The notes: a model not told the origin generated them from the sequence alone. 54,260 bases of DNA from Clostridium sp. (GCF_029267215.1 NZ_JARIDH010000040.1:1-54260), one strand, 5' to 3'. Positions 19,973-28,907 are shown, numbered from the stretch's first letter. Numbers and translations are program-made.

Positions 19973-20005
19973 GGAGTTTACTAGAAATAGTAGGCTCCTT
20001 TTTTA
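19973..20005 (+). terminator. Terminator after mutS2
   Basis: GGAGTTTACT pairs with AGTAGGCTCC (two G-U pairs) around a short loop and is followed by six T residues. Confidence 0.8.
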
Positions 20006-20040
20006 TATACAATTTATTAAAATTTAAATTTAAGTATTTA

Positions 20041-20049
20041 TGTTATAAT
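20041..20049 (+). promoter_or_regulatory. Extended -10 promoter candidate for the SpoVD-like gene
   Basis: TGTTATAAT is an extended -10 element (TG, one base, then a perfect TATAAT). It lies 50 bases before the GTG start at 20099. The -35 region is poor, as extended -10 promoters allow. Confidence 0.5.
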
Positions 20050-20098
20050 CAATTTAAAATTGAAAATTATGTAAGTTGGAATTTTAGGGGGAAATTAG

Positions 20099-22285
20099 GT
20101 GAAAAAAAACAAGAGTAGCAAGAAAAATAATATGCTAAAAGAGGCTAGGGTACTTTTACTTATATGTCTTTTATTTATAATATTTTTATTTTTGGTAGCA
20201 CGAATTATGTATATAACTTTCTTTAATTCAAAGCAATATAAGGCGATGGCTGAGGAACAATGGACTAATGAAGTTAAAATTGAGGCTAAAAGAGGAAGGA
20301 TATTAGACAGAAATGATAGGGAGTTCGCAGTTTCAGCCAATGTTTTTAGAGTAGACTTAGATTTAGTTACATTAAGGGAGTATGTTGAAGATAAAGATTT
20401 AACTATGCTAGATATTTCAAAACCTATTTCAGAAGTTTTAGAAATGGATGAAGAGGCGGTTCTGGAAAAATTAGAATACACTTATCCTTCTGGAAATCCT
20501 GCAAACTCAGCAACTTTAGTTAGAAGAATTGAAAAGGATAAGGCTGATAAGATTAAGGAACTAAAAATAAGAGGAGTTATTGTTTCAGAGGATAATAAAA
20601 GGTATTATCCAAATGGAGATTTTTTATCTCATACACTTGGAACAACTAATTCAGATGGAATTGGATTGAGTGGATTAGAATTATTTTATGATGAAGAATT
20701 AAGTGGAATTCCTGGGGTGAGAGTAAGTGAAGTTTCAGGAAATAGTGCTGAAAACCCATACTCTGAATCAAATTTTACTCCGCCAGTTCATGGAAAAGAT
20801 GTAACACTTACTATAGAAGAAAATATCCAGTATTTTGCTGAGAGGGTAGCTCAGAAAGCCTTAGAAGAACATAAGGCAGATTCAGTTAGTATAGCTATAA
20901 TGAATCCTAATAATGGTGAAATTCTTGCTTTAGTTAATAAACCAGGATTTAATCCTAATAAGCCATATGATGGAAGTGATAAGTTTAGTGGAGAAAGCGA
21001 ATTTGATAGGCTTCAGAATATGTGGAGAAATACAATTGTTTCTGATGCTTTTGAACCTGGATCTATATTTAAAATAATAACTTCCATAGCCTCTGTTGAA
21101 GAAGGAATTGCTGGGAAAGATGAGGTTTATTATTGTGATGGAAGTTTAAATGTTTCAGGTAAAAAAATAAAATGTTGGAAATCTGGAGGACATGGTATTC
21201 AAAACTTTAATCAAACACTAGAGAATTCATGTAATGTTGCTTTTATGGAGATGGGAAAGAAATTGGGAGCAGAAAAATTAAATTCTTATATTAAGAAATT
21301 TGGATTTGGAAAAAAATCAGGAATTGATTTATCTGGGGAAGCAACTGGAATTATAAAGAAAACAGAGGATATAAGCTCAGTTGATTTAGCTACAATATCT
21401 TTTGGACAAACTAATACTATGAATGCAATTCAGTTTATGGCAGCTTTAAATGCAGTTGCTAATGGTGGGGATTTAATTCAACCTCATCTTATGAAGGAGT
21501 TAAGTTATCTTAATGAAAATGGAACAAAAATAATAGATAAAATTTTTACTCCTAAAATAGAAGAAAATATAGTTAGTGAAGAAAGTACTAAGAGAATAAA
21601 AGAAGCTTTAGAATCTACTGTATCTAATGGTTCTTCAAAGGATGCAGCTATTGAAGGGATAAAAGTAGCTGGTAAAACAGGGACAGCAGAAAAAGTAGAT
21701 TCTTCAACTGGAACATATGGGGCAGGTTATATTTCTTCTTTTGCAGGTTTTGCACCCTATGATAATCCTCAAATTTCTTTAATAATAGCAATTGATAATC
21801 CTAAAAATGGAGAGCATTTTGGAGGGATAGTTGCAGCTCCTTATGCTGGGGAGTTGTTTTATAATATATTTAACTATATAGCATTAAATGAAGGAGATTT
21901 AGACAAAAAAACAGAGGGGGTAATTATTCCAGATTTAAGAGGAGATAAGCTAAGTAGTGGAGAGAAAAAATTAAATGATTTTGGAATAAATTATGTTGTA
22001 GAAGGGGATGGAACTTTTATTACTTCAATAAAACCATTGCCTGGATACAAGGTGAAAAAAGGGGATACTATAACCATTTATGCTGGAGATAGATTTGATA
22101 GAAGTGAAAAAGAAATAGTTACTCCAGATTTTAAAGGAAAAAGTAAAGAGGAAGCTTTAGATATTATTAAAGAGCTAGGGATAAAAGGAGTTTTTTCTGG
22201 AGAAGGATTAATAAAAGAACAAGATATAAGTGTTGGAGAAGTAATAAAGTCTGGAAAGAAAATAAAGTTTAAACTTGGAGAATAA
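20099..22285 (+). CDS. SpoVD/PBP2-like peptidoglycan transpeptidase with PASTA domains
   Basis: A class B high-molecular-weight penicillin-binding protein of 728 residues. An N-terminal membrane anchor (about residues 17-38) is followed by the dimerisation domain (AKRGRILDRND). The transpeptidase domain has its catalytic tetrad S321-IFK, then SCN near 376 and KTGT near 525. Two PASTA domains fill residues 605-728 (VIIPDLRGDKLSSGEKKLND; IVTPDFKGKSKEEALDIIKE). It cross-links peptidoglycan outside the membrane, probably with a SEDS partner. It is closely similar in layout to the protein at 38549 in the division cluster but stands alone here. One of the pair is expected to serve sporulation. The start is GTG, 8 bases after AGGGGG. 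Confidence 0.9.
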   Translation: MKKNKSSKKNNMLKEARVLLLICLLFIIFLFLVARIMYITFFNSKQYKAMAEEQWTNEVKIEAKRGRILDRNDREFAVSANVFRVDLDLVTLREYVEDKDLTMLDISKPISEVLEMDEEAVLEKLEYTYPSGNPANSATLVRRIEKDKADKIKELKIRGVIVSEDNKRYYPNGDFLSHTLGTTNSDGIGLSGLELFYDEELSGIPGVRVSEVSGNSAENPYSESNFTPPVHGKDVTLTIEENIQYFAERVAQKALEEHKADSVSIAIMNPNNGEILALVNKPGFNPNKPYDGSDKFSGESEFDRLQNMWRNTIVSDAFEPGSIFKIITSIASVEEGIAGKDEVYYCDGSLNVSGKKIKCWKSGGHGIQNFNQTLENSCNVAFMEMGKKLGAEKLNSYIKKFGFGKKSGIDLSGEATGIIKKTEDISSVDLATISFGQTNTMNAIQFMAALNAVANGGDLIQPHLMKELSYLNENGTKIIDKIFTPKIEENIVSEESTKRIKEALESTVSNGSSKDAAIEGIKVAGKTGTAEKVDSSTGTYGAGYISSFAGFAPYDNPQISLIIAIDNPKNGEHFGGIVAAPYAGELFYNIFNYIALNEGDLDKKTEGVIIPDLRGDKLSSGEKKLNDFGINYVVEGDGTFITSIKPLPGYKVKKGDTITIYAGDRFDRSEKEIVTPDFKGKSKEEALDIIKELGIKGVFSGEGLIKEQDISVGEVIKSGKKIKFKLGE

Positions 22286-22366
22286 GAACATAGTTTATTT
22301 TGTGAATTAATTTAATAAGTTAAAATTTGATTAGTTTATAAGAATTTTTAAATTTAAAAGTATTAT

Positions 22367-22430
22367 AAAAGATTATATTAATGTGATGCATAATTTTAAA
22401 AAGGTCATATTAGTGTAATCTTTTATTTTT
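22367..22430 (+). terminator. Terminator after the SpoVD-like gene
   Basis: A 20-base arm (AAAAGATTATATTAATGTGA) pairs, with several G-U pairs, to TCATATTAGTGTAATCTTTT at 22405-22424, then TTTTATTTTT follows. The next base begins a palindromic repeat copy. Confidence 0.8.
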
Positions 22431-22485
22431 CGTTCTGTTTTAAGAGAGTGTTGATTTTAGCTATCAAATAAGACATGTTTAATTA
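22431..22485 (+). repeat. Dispersed palindromic element, copy B (5' end only)
   Basis: The first 55 or so bases match the outer end of the repeat family: GTTCTGTTTTAAGAGAGTG, then TTGATTTTAGCTAT and a degraded ACATGTTTAATT block. It starts directly after the T run of the preceding terminator. I cannot find the inner hairpin or the 3' inverted repeat, so it is a remnant or has a rearranged right half. Confidence 0.7.
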
Positions 22486-22705
22486 TAAGTGAAAATCAAA
22501 ATTTTGAATTTTGTATTTTGAACTTATACCTTGGAATTAATATGAGAAGGTGCTTTCTATTTAAGTTTGAATATTAATTTAAATATGTTTTAAAGAATAG
22601 TTATGTGAGATTATAGTATTATTTGTTTGTAGTATGGCTAGAATACTTTTTTTGTTACAATATAAGGATTATAATAAAATGAGTTAATAATTAGGAGGTA
22701 TTTTT
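22486..22705 (+). other. Intergenic stretch before the DUF523 gene, no gene seen
   Basis: No reading frame, clear promoter or RNA structure stands out. A TATAAT occurs near 22670 but its -35 candidate TTGTTA is only about 13 bases upstream. The AGGAGG ribosome binding site of the next gene ends the stretch. Confidence 0.5.
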
Positions 22706-23149
22706 ATGATTTTAATTAGTGCATGTTTGTGTGGTGTTAACTGTAAATACAGCGGTGGAAATAATTTAAATGAGAATATAGCAAAGATTTTTAAAGAAGG
22801 AAAGGCTGTATTAGCTTGTCCAGAAGTACTTGGAGGTTTAAGTACACCTAGAATTTCTTGTGAAATAGTTGGTGGTACAGGAAAAGATGTTCTTGAAGGA
22901 AAAGCTAAGGTTATTAGTAAAGATGGGGATGATTTAACGGAAAGCTTTATAAAAGGTGCTTATAAAACTTTGAGTATGGCTAAGAAAATAAATGCAGAGT
23001 ATGTTATTTTAAAAACTAAAAGTCCATCATGTGGATTAGGGGTTATATGTTCTGGGAAGTTTAATGGGGAGAAAAAAGAAGGAAATGGAATAACTTCTGA
23101 ATTATTACTTCAAAATGGATTTAAGGTTAAAACAGAAAATGACTTTTAG
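22706..23149 (+). CDS. DUF523 family protein
   Basis: A 147-residue protein of the DUF523 family, whose biochemical role is not firmly established. The family's conserved cysteines are present: SACLCGVNCKYSGG at the N-terminus, VLACPEVLGGLSTPR near 37, and LKTKSPSCGLGVICSG near 95. This pattern suggests metal or sulfur chemistry, though that is inference. A strong AGGAGG ribosome binding site precedes the ATG. The FMN-dependent dehydrogenase gene starts 36 bases downstream on the same strand with no terminator between, so the two are probably cotranscribed. Length and motifs are normal for the family. Confidence 0.88.
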   Translation: MILISACLCGVNCKYSGGNNLNENIAKIFKEGKAVLACPEVLGGLSTPRISCEIVGGTGKDVLEGKAKVISKDGDDLTESFIKGAYKTLSMAKKINAEYVILKTKSPSCGLGVICSGKFNGEKKEGNGITSELLLQNGFKVKTENDF

Positions 23150-23185
23150 TTTAATTAAATATATTTTAATAGGAGGATTTTTATT

Positions 23186-24202
23186 ATGAATAAAGAAATC
23201 AAAAGTAAGGCAAGAGAATTATATAAAGGGACTTGTAGAGTGTGTAAGGTGTGTAATGGAGTAGCTTGTGCTGGGGAAGTTCCTGGTATGGGAGGAAAAG
23301 GTACAGGGGAAGCTTTTATTAGTAATGTGGAAGCTTTAAATGAAGTAAAACTTAATATGAGAACTATACACAATGCTAAAAATCCTTCAACAGAGGTTGA
23401 ATTATTTGGTAAGAAGATGGATATACCTGTATTTGCAGCACCTATAACAGGAACTATGTTAAATATGGGTGGAGAAGTTTCAGAGAGAGAATATATAGAA
23501 GGGGTAGTTAAAGGATGTATAGATGGAAATATATATCCTATGGTAGGAGATACTGCCGTTGATTTATGCTTAACTACTAACTTAGAAGTTATGAAGGAAT
23601 ATGATGGACAAGGGATTGTATTTATAAAACCTTGGAAAAATGAAGTTGTAATAGAGAAAATTAAAATGGCTGAGAAGGCTGGAGTATATGCTGTGGGTGT
23701 AGATGTAGATGCAGCAGGTCTTATTACTTTGGCTATGCATGGAAAACCAGTTGAACCTAAAAATTTAGAAGAAATAAAAGAATTGGTAAGTTCAACAAAA
23801 CTTCCATTTATATTAAAGGGAATAATGACTCCAGATGAGGCTGAATTGGCTGTGGAAGCAGGGGTATCAGCAATTGTTGTATCTAATCATGGAGGAAGAG
23901 TTTTAGATCAAACACCAGGGGTGGCAGAAGTTTTACCTAAAATAGTAGAGAAGGTTAAAGGAAAAATAAAAATATTAGCTGATGGTGGGGTTAGAAATGG
24001 AGTTGATGTCTTAAAATTATTGGCTTTAGGGGCTGATGGTGTTTTGATTGGTAGACCTTTTGTAACAGCTACTTTTGGTGGAGGATCAGAGGGTGTTAAG
24101 GAATATGTTAATGGATTAAAAGGTGAGTTAAAGTCAGCAATGGTTTTAACAGGTTGTAATTCAATAGAAGATATAGATGAAAGAATAATATATAAAAAAT
24201 AA
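23186..24202 (+). CDS. FMN-dependent alpha-hydroxy-acid dehydrogenase-like protein
   Basis: A 338-residue TIM-barrel flavoprotein of the L-lactate oxidase / glycolate oxidase / lactate dehydrogenase family. Visible features are the FMN-binding LKGIMTPDEAELAVEAGVSA strand, the catalytic SNHGGRVLDQTPG motif near residue 233 (His as base, Arg for the carboxylate), and the phosphate-binding ADGGVRNGVDVLKLLALGAD segment. The N-terminus carries an unusual CRVCKVCNGVACAGEVPG cluster of cysteines that is absent from classical lactate oxidases and could bind a metal or cluster. The substrate cannot be told from sequence. It follows the DUF523 gene and precedes the fucosidase by 37 bases. Confidence 0.85.
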   Translation: MNKEIKSKARELYKGTCRVCKVCNGVACAGEVPGMGGKGTGEAFISNVEALNEVKLNMRTIHNAKNPSTEVELFGKKMDIPVFAAPITGTMLNMGGEVSEREYIEGVVKGCIDGNIYPMVGDTAVDLCLTTNLEVMKEYDGQGIVFIKPWKNEVVIEKIKMAEKAGVYAVGVDVDAAGLITLAMHGKPVEPKNLEEIKELVSSTKLPFILKGIMTPDEAELAVEAGVSAIVVSNHGGRVLDQTPGVAEVLPKIVEKVKGKIKILADGGVRNGVDVLKLLALGADGVLIGRPFVTATFGGGSEGVKEYVNGLKGELKSAMVLTGCNSIEDIDERIIYKK

Positions 24203-24239
24203 ATTAGTGTTTTTAGAAAGGGGTATTGGGGAGAATTTT

Positions 24240-25967
24240 ATGGAAAAGGTGAATTTTTTAGAGGTTAAAAGCTTTGGAGTGGTTCCAAGTAAAAATCAAG
24301 TTGAGTATCAAAGGGAAGAACTTACAGCATTTATTCATTTTGGAATAAATACATTTACAGGAATGGAGTGGGGAGATGGAGGTGAAAATCCAAATATTTT
24401 TAATCCTACTGAACTTGATACAAAGCAGTGGGTTAGTATATTAAGTGAAGCAGGATTTAAAAGGATTATATTAACATGTAAACATCATGATGGTTTTTGC
24501 CTTTGGAATAGTAAATATACAAAGCATAGTGTAGCTAATAGTCCTTGGAAAGATGGAAAGGGCGATGTTGTAAAGGAATTTTCAGATGCTTGTCATAATT
24601 ATGGAGTAAAAATAGGCTTTTATTTATCACCCTGGGATCAACATTCAGAGTATTATGGAACAGGAGATAGGTATAATCAATATTATATTAATCAATTAGA
24701 AGAGCTTCTTACTAACTATGGAGAAGTATCAGAAATTTGGATGGATGGGGCTAAAGGTTCTAATGTAAAACAAGATTATAAATTTAATGAATGGTTTGAG
24801 TTTATAAAAAAAATTCAACCAAATTGTTTGATATTTAGTCCCATAGGTCCAGATATTAGATGGATAGGAAATGAAAAAGGGTATGCTGGAGAAATGTGCT
24901 TTAGCACTATAAGCATATCAAATATGAAAAAAGGTGAAGATGTTGAATACTTAAATAAAGGGGAAATAGGAGGGGAAGATTGGGTTGTAGGAGAATGTGA
25001 TGTTTCTATAAGACCAGGTTGGTTTTATCATGAAAATCAAGACAATGAAGTTAAGTCCTTAGAGAAACTTTTAGATATTTACTATAAATCTGTTGGTAGA
25101 AATGGAGTTTTGTTACTTAATGTGCCTCCAAATAAAGAGGGAAAGTTTCATAAAAATGATGTTAGTAGAATAAAAGAGTTTGGAAAAGCAATAAGAGATA
25201 CCTTTTCAGAAAATTTAAGTTTAAATACAAGTTTAAAAGTTTCAAGTAGTTTTTCAGAGGGAAAATATAATAAGAACAATATAGTTGATGGAAATTATGA
25301 TACTTATTGGGTTGGAAATTCTTGTGAAAATGAAATCATAGAAATTGATTTTGAAAAAGAGGTTGAGTTTGATGTTATTATGATACAAGAATATATTCCT
25401 TTAGGTCAGAGAGTTTTAGAATTTGATGTAGAAGTTTTAAAAAATGGTCTTTGGGAATTAGTATTTAGTGGTAAAAGTATAGGGTATAAAAGGTGTTTAA
25501 AGGTTGGAAAGAATAAAAGTAAAAGAATAAGAGTTAATATTAAAAAGTCTTTGGAAGTTCCTATTATAAATAATATTGGAGTTTACAAGGAACCTTATTA
25601 TATAAAAGAAAAGATAGATTTTAAAAATAGCAAAGATAAAAAAGTGTCATTTATAGAATTTGAAAAAGAGAGCTATATTATAAATAGGCATAAAAAGAAA
25701 GCAGTTTTTAAAGTTATAAGAAGTGGAAATACTAAAAATGAAGTTGAGATTAATTATGACACTTTACAAGGAACAGCCTTAAGTGGAATTGATTATCAAA
25801 CTTGGTCAGGTACATTAAAATTTAATAAAGAAGAGGTAGAGAAAACTTTTGAAATAAATATTATAGAAAATAATAATAGTGAAGAAAGAGAATTTTATTT
25901 GAATTTAAGTGATTGTATAGGTGGAGAAGTAGGGAGAAAAGGAAAGGTTTCAGTTTTAATAAAATAA
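24240..25967 (+). CDS. Alpha-L-fucosidase (GH29) with F5/8C and Calx-beta modules
   Basis: A 575-residue glycoside hydrolase family 29 enzyme that removes alpha-L-fucose from host-type glycans. The catalytic domain (about 20-335) shows FIHFGINTFTGMEWGDGGEN, ILTCKHHDGFCLWNSKYT and the nucleophile motif SEIWMDGAKG, with Asp169. A discoidin-like F5/8 type C module follows near 340-450, and a Calx-beta-like domain near 485-575 (TLQGTALSGIDYQTWSGTLK). No signal peptide is visible, which is unexpected for an enzyme with carbohydrate-binding modules. I chose ATG 24240, 5 bases after GGGGAG, rather than an upstream in-frame TTG at 24207. Substrate linkage is unknown. Confidence 0.88.
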   Translation: MEKVNFLEVKSFGVVPSKNQVEYQREELTAFIHFGINTFTGMEWGDGGENPNIFNPTELDTKQWVSILSEAGFKRIILTCKHHDGFCLWNSKYTKHSVANSPWKDGKGDVVKEFSDACHNYGVKIGFYLSPWDQHSEYYGTGDRYNQYYINQLEELLTNYGEVSEIWMDGAKGSNVKQDYKFNEWFEFIKKIQPNCLIFSPIGPDIRWIGNEKGYAGEMCFSTISISNMKKGEDVEYLNKGEIGGEDWVVGECDVSIRPGWFYHENQDNEVKSLEKLLDIYYKSVGRNGVLLLNVPPNKEGKFHKNDVSRIKEFGKAIRDTFSENLSLNTSLKVSSSFSEGKYNKNNIVDGNYDTYWVGNSCENEIIEIDFEKEVEFDVIMIQEYIPLGQRVLEFDVEVLKNGLWELVFSGKSIGYKRCLKVGKNKSKRIRVNIKKSLEVPIINNIGVYKEPYYIKEKIDFKNSKDKKVSFIEFEKESYIINRHKKKAVFKVIRSGNTKNEVEINYDTLQGTALSGIDYQTWSGTLKFNKEEVEKTFEINIIENNNSEEREFYLNLSDCIGGEVGRKGKVSVLIK

Positions 25968-26095
25968 TGCTTTTTTGAATAGATTTAAATTTTTTTATTT
26001 AACTTACTTTTTGTATTTGTATTGTTTGTAAAAATAGAGAAGATTTATGAATAATAATATTTCTTTGGGAAATAATACGAAAAGGAGGGATGATA

Positions 26096-26701
26096 ATGGA
26101 AAATTTAAATGTTAATCAAAGAGAAAAAAAGACTAGACATTCAAGTAGACAATGTAGAAGAAAAGGACTTATTCCTGGAGTTTTATATGGAAAGGGAATA
26201 AATAATTTCTTATTTGAAATCGGAGAGTTAGAGCTTAACCATGCACTTTCTGTAAGTGGGGAGCATGGGCTTTTAGAGATAAATTCACCAGAAGGTTCTG
26301 TAAACACTTTAATTAAAGAAGTACAAAGAGATCCTGTAAGTAGAAAAGTAATCCATATAGATTTAGAAAAGGTAGAAGAAAATGAAGAGATAGTAACTAG
26401 TATTCCTGTAAACTTTGTTGGAGAAGGATTTATAAATAAAATTGGTGCTGTTCTTCAAAAGGATAGAGATAGCATAAAGGTTAAATGTTCACCTTCAAAT
26501 ATACCAAAGAGTGTAGAAATTAATGTTGGAGATGCAAAACCAGGAGATCAATTTAAGGTTTCTGATGTTGAGTTTGGAAGTGAAATTTCAATCGTTGATG
26601 ATTTAAATTCAGTTTTAGCATCTGTAAGTTATGAACAAAAAATAGTTACCCAAGAGGATGTTAACGAAGAAGTAGAAGAAAATAAAGTTAAAAAAGAATA
26701 A
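26096..26701 (+). CDS. rplY: Ribosomal protein L25 / general stress protein Ctc
   Basis: A 201-residue long-form L25 (Ctc) that binds 5S rRNA. The N-terminal L25 domain (about 5-90) includes LIPGVLYGKG and HIDLEKV. The C-terminal beta domain (about 95-185) carries the SIPVNFVGEGFINKIGAVLQ segment, and the protein ends in an acidic and lysine-rich tail. I chose the ATG at 26096, 7 bases after AAGGAGGG, because the in-frame ATG at 26090 almost overlaps that site. There is no SigB-type promoter visible, unlike ctc in Bacillus. No terminator separates it clearly from the fucosidase 128 bases upstream, but a strong one follows it. Confidence 0.95.
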   Translation: MENLNVNQREKKTRHSSRQCRRKGLIPGVLYGKGINNFLFEIGELELNHALSVSGEHGLLEINSPEGSVNTLIKEVQRDPVSRKVIHIDLEKVEENEEIVTSIPVNFVGEGFINKIGAVLQKDRDSIKVKCSPSNIPKSVEINVGDAKPGDQFKVSDVEFGSEISIVDDLNSVLASVSYEQKIVTQEDVNEEVEENKVKKE

Positions 26702-26731
26702 GGAAAATTAGCTTAAGAAAGTTTAAATGTG

Positions 26732-26778
26732 AATTAAGAATGGATTTTTAATTAAAAATTTCCATTCTTAATTTTTTG
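26732..26778 (+). terminator. Terminator after rplY
   Basis: A perfect 13-bp stem (AATTAAGAATGGA with TCCATTCTTAATT) spans a 16-base AT loop and is followed by T residues. Confidence 0.88.
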
Positions 26779-26780
26779 TT

Positions 26781-26808
26781 TTGATATTGGATAATTATGT
26801 AGTATAAT
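26781..26808 (+). promoter_or_regulatory. Promoter of the phosphoglucomutase gene
   Basis: TTGATA (26781-26786) and TATAAT (26803-26808) are 16 bases apart. They lie about 60 bases before the GTG start and right after the rplY terminator. Confidence 0.75.
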
Positions 26809-26866
26809 ATGTGTGGAAATATAATACATATTTCTTAATTAAAAATACAAAAGGGGAGATAGTAAA

Positions 26867-28594
26867 GTGTATAAAAAAAGATATGAAGAATGGTTAAACT
26901 CTACTATTATTTCAGAAGAAATAAAATCAGAATTAAGAGAAATAAAAGATAAAAAAGATATAGAAGATAGATTTTACAAAGAATTAGATTTTGGTACAGG
27001 TGGATTAAGAGGGGTTATAGGTGCTGGAACTAATAGAATGAACATATATACAGTTGGAAAAGCTACTCAAGGATTTGCTGATTATTTAAATGATAATTAT
27101 GCTGGGGAAAAATCAGTTGCAATAGCTTATGATTCAAGAAATATGTCTAAAGAATTTGCAAAGGCAGCTGCTTTAACTCTTTGTGCAAACGGTGTAAAAG
27201 TTAATCTTTTTGAATCTTTAAGACCAACTCCAATGCTTTCATTCGCTGTTAGAGAGTTAAATTGTCAAGGTGGTATTGTTATAACAGCATCACACAATCC
27301 AAAACAATATAATGGATATAAGGTATATGGTGATGATGGATGTCAGTTAACTGATATTCCAGCAAAGGCTGTTATTGGATACGTTAATAAAGTTACAGAT
27401 TATGCAAACATAAAAACTATGACTGAAGAGAAAGCTTTAGAAGAAGGTCTTTTAGTTTATATAGGAAAAGATATAGATGATAAATATATGGAGTGTTTAA
27501 AAACTTTAACAATCAGAGAAGATTTAGTTAAAGAACATGCTAAAGATTTAAAAATAATATATACTCCAATCCATGGTACAGGAAATCTTCCAGTAAGAAG
27601 AATATTAAATGAATTAGGATATGAAAATGTTACTGTTGTTAAGGAGCAAGAATTACCAAATGGAAACTTCCCAACAGCTCCATATCCAAATCCAGAAGAT
27701 CCAAGAGTATTTGCTTTAGCTTTAGATATGGCTAAAGAAATTCAACCTGATATAATTTTTGGAACAGACCCAGACTGCGATAGAATAGGTGTTGTTGTTA
27801 AGGATAATAAAGGTGAATATCAAGTATTAACTGGAAATCAAACAGGAATGTTATTAACTAACTATATTTTAAGTTCATTAAAAGAAATGAATAAATTACC
27901 TGAAAATGGTGCTGTTATAAAAACAATAGTTACTACTGAGTCAGTAAGAAAAATGGCTGATGAATATGGAGTAACATTAATAGACACATTAACAGGTTTC
28001 AAATATATTGGAGAAAAAATAAAAGAGTTTGAAAAATCAGGTTCAAATCAATACCTATTTGGATTTGAAGAAAGTTATGGATATTTAGCAGGAACATTTG
28101 CTAGAGATAAGGATGCTGTTGTAGCTTCAATGTTAATAGCTGAAATGACTTTATATTATAAATCTAAAGGAAAAACTCTTTATGATGGATTAATAGAACT
28201 TTATAATAAGTATGGATACTTTAAAGAGAGCTTAGTTTCAATAGAATTAGCTGGAAAAGAAGGACAAGAGAAAATTGCTAAATGTATAGATGCTTTAAGA
28301 AATGAAGCTTTAAAAGAAATTAATGGTGCTAAGGTTGTTACATCTTTTGACTATAAATTAAGCAAAGAATTAAACAATTTAACTTTAGAAGAAAAAGAAA
28401 TAAAACTTCCAAAATCAAATGTTTTAAAATACATTTTAGAAGATGATTCATGGTTTGTTGTTAGACCTTCAGGAACTGAACCAAAAATGAAAATTTACTT
28501 ATCAGTAAAAGGGTCAAGTTTAGAAGATTCAGCAGAAAAAACTGAAACATTCAAAAATTCTATAATGGAAGTAATAAACGAAAAATTAAAATAG
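26867..28594 (+). CDS. Phosphoglucomutase / phosphomannomutase family phospho-sugar mutase
   Basis: A 575-residue alpha-D-phosphohexomutase that likely interconverts glucose 1-phosphate and glucose 6-phosphate. All four family signatures are visible: the phosphoserine loop TASHNPKQYNGYK (Ser near 142), the magnesium loop DPDCDRIG (near 301), the sugar-binding GFEESYGYL and the phosphate-binding RPSGTEPKMKIYLS near the C-terminus. Length and layout fit the PgcA-like group of Firmicutes rather than GlmM, which is about 450 residues. The start is GTG behind AGGGGAG. It stands alone between its own promoter and terminator. Glucose 1-phosphate would feed glycogen and cell-surface polysaccharide synthesis. 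Confidence 0.93.
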   Translation: MYKKRYEEWLNSTIISEEIKSELREIKDKKDIEDRFYKELDFGTGGLRGVIGAGTNRMNIYTVGKATQGFADYLNDNYAGEKSVAIAYDSRNMSKEFAKAAALTLCANGVKVNLFESLRPTPMLSFAVRELNCQGGIVITASHNPKQYNGYKVYGDDGCQLTDIPAKAVIGYVNKVTDYANIKTMTEEKALEEGLLVYIGKDIDDKYMECLKTLTIREDLVKEHAKDLKIIYTPIHGTGNLPVRRILNELGYENVTVVKEQELPNGNFPTAPYPNPEDPRVFALALDMAKEIQPDIIFGTDPDCDRIGVVVKDNKGEYQVLTGNQTGMLLTNYILSSLKEMNKLPENGAVIKTIVTTESVRKMADEYGVTLIDTLTGFKYIGEKIKEFEKSGSNQYLFGFEESYGYLAGTFARDKDAVVASMLIAEMTLYYKSKGKTLYDGLIELYNKYGYFKESLVSIELAGKEGQEKIAKCIDALRNEALKEINGAKVVTSFDYKLSKELNNLTLEEKEIKLPKSNVLKYILEDDSWFVVRPSGTEPKMKIYLSVKGSSLEDSAEKTETFKNSIMEVINEKLK

Positions 28595-28602
28595 TTATAT
28601 TT

Positions 28603-28640
28603 AAAGAGTTGTATTTTAGATACAACTCTTTTTATTTTTT
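28603..28640 (+). terminator. Terminator after the phosphoglucomutase gene
   Basis: AAAGAGTTGTAT and ATACAACTCTTT form a perfect 12-bp stem with a 5-base loop, then TTTATTTTTTT. Confidence 0.9.
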
Positions 28641-28814
28641 TATAAATTTTAGATGAGACAAGGGAGCAATAGGTATTAAAAATAAATTTCATACCAAAAA
28701 TAAAATTAAGTGTTATAATATATAACTATGTGAGATGAAGAATTTTTTGTTTTATGGTAGAATATACTTCGATTTTAAATTTGGAAAATTGTTTTTATAA
28801 AGATCAAAAATTTA

Positions 28815-28907
28815 GGTTCTGTTTTAAGAGAGTGTTTATTTTAGAGGGAACTGAATTAAGTAGGTTTTAAAGGATAGCTAAAATCAACACTAGTTTAAAA
28901 CAAATCC
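28815..28907 (+). repeat. Dispersed palindromic element, copy C (short, both ends kept)
   Basis: A 93-base element with 30-base terminal inverted repeats at 28815-28844 and 28878-28907. The left end matches the reverse complement of the right at 24 of 30 positions. The inner hairpin present in copies A and D is missing. The remaining middle (AATTAAGTAGGTTTTAAAGG) is the inverted form of the subterminal block of copy D. It is best read as an internally deleted derivative. It lies between the phosphoglucomutase terminator and the TPR gene; the rest of that 390-base gap shows no gene. Confidence 0.85.
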
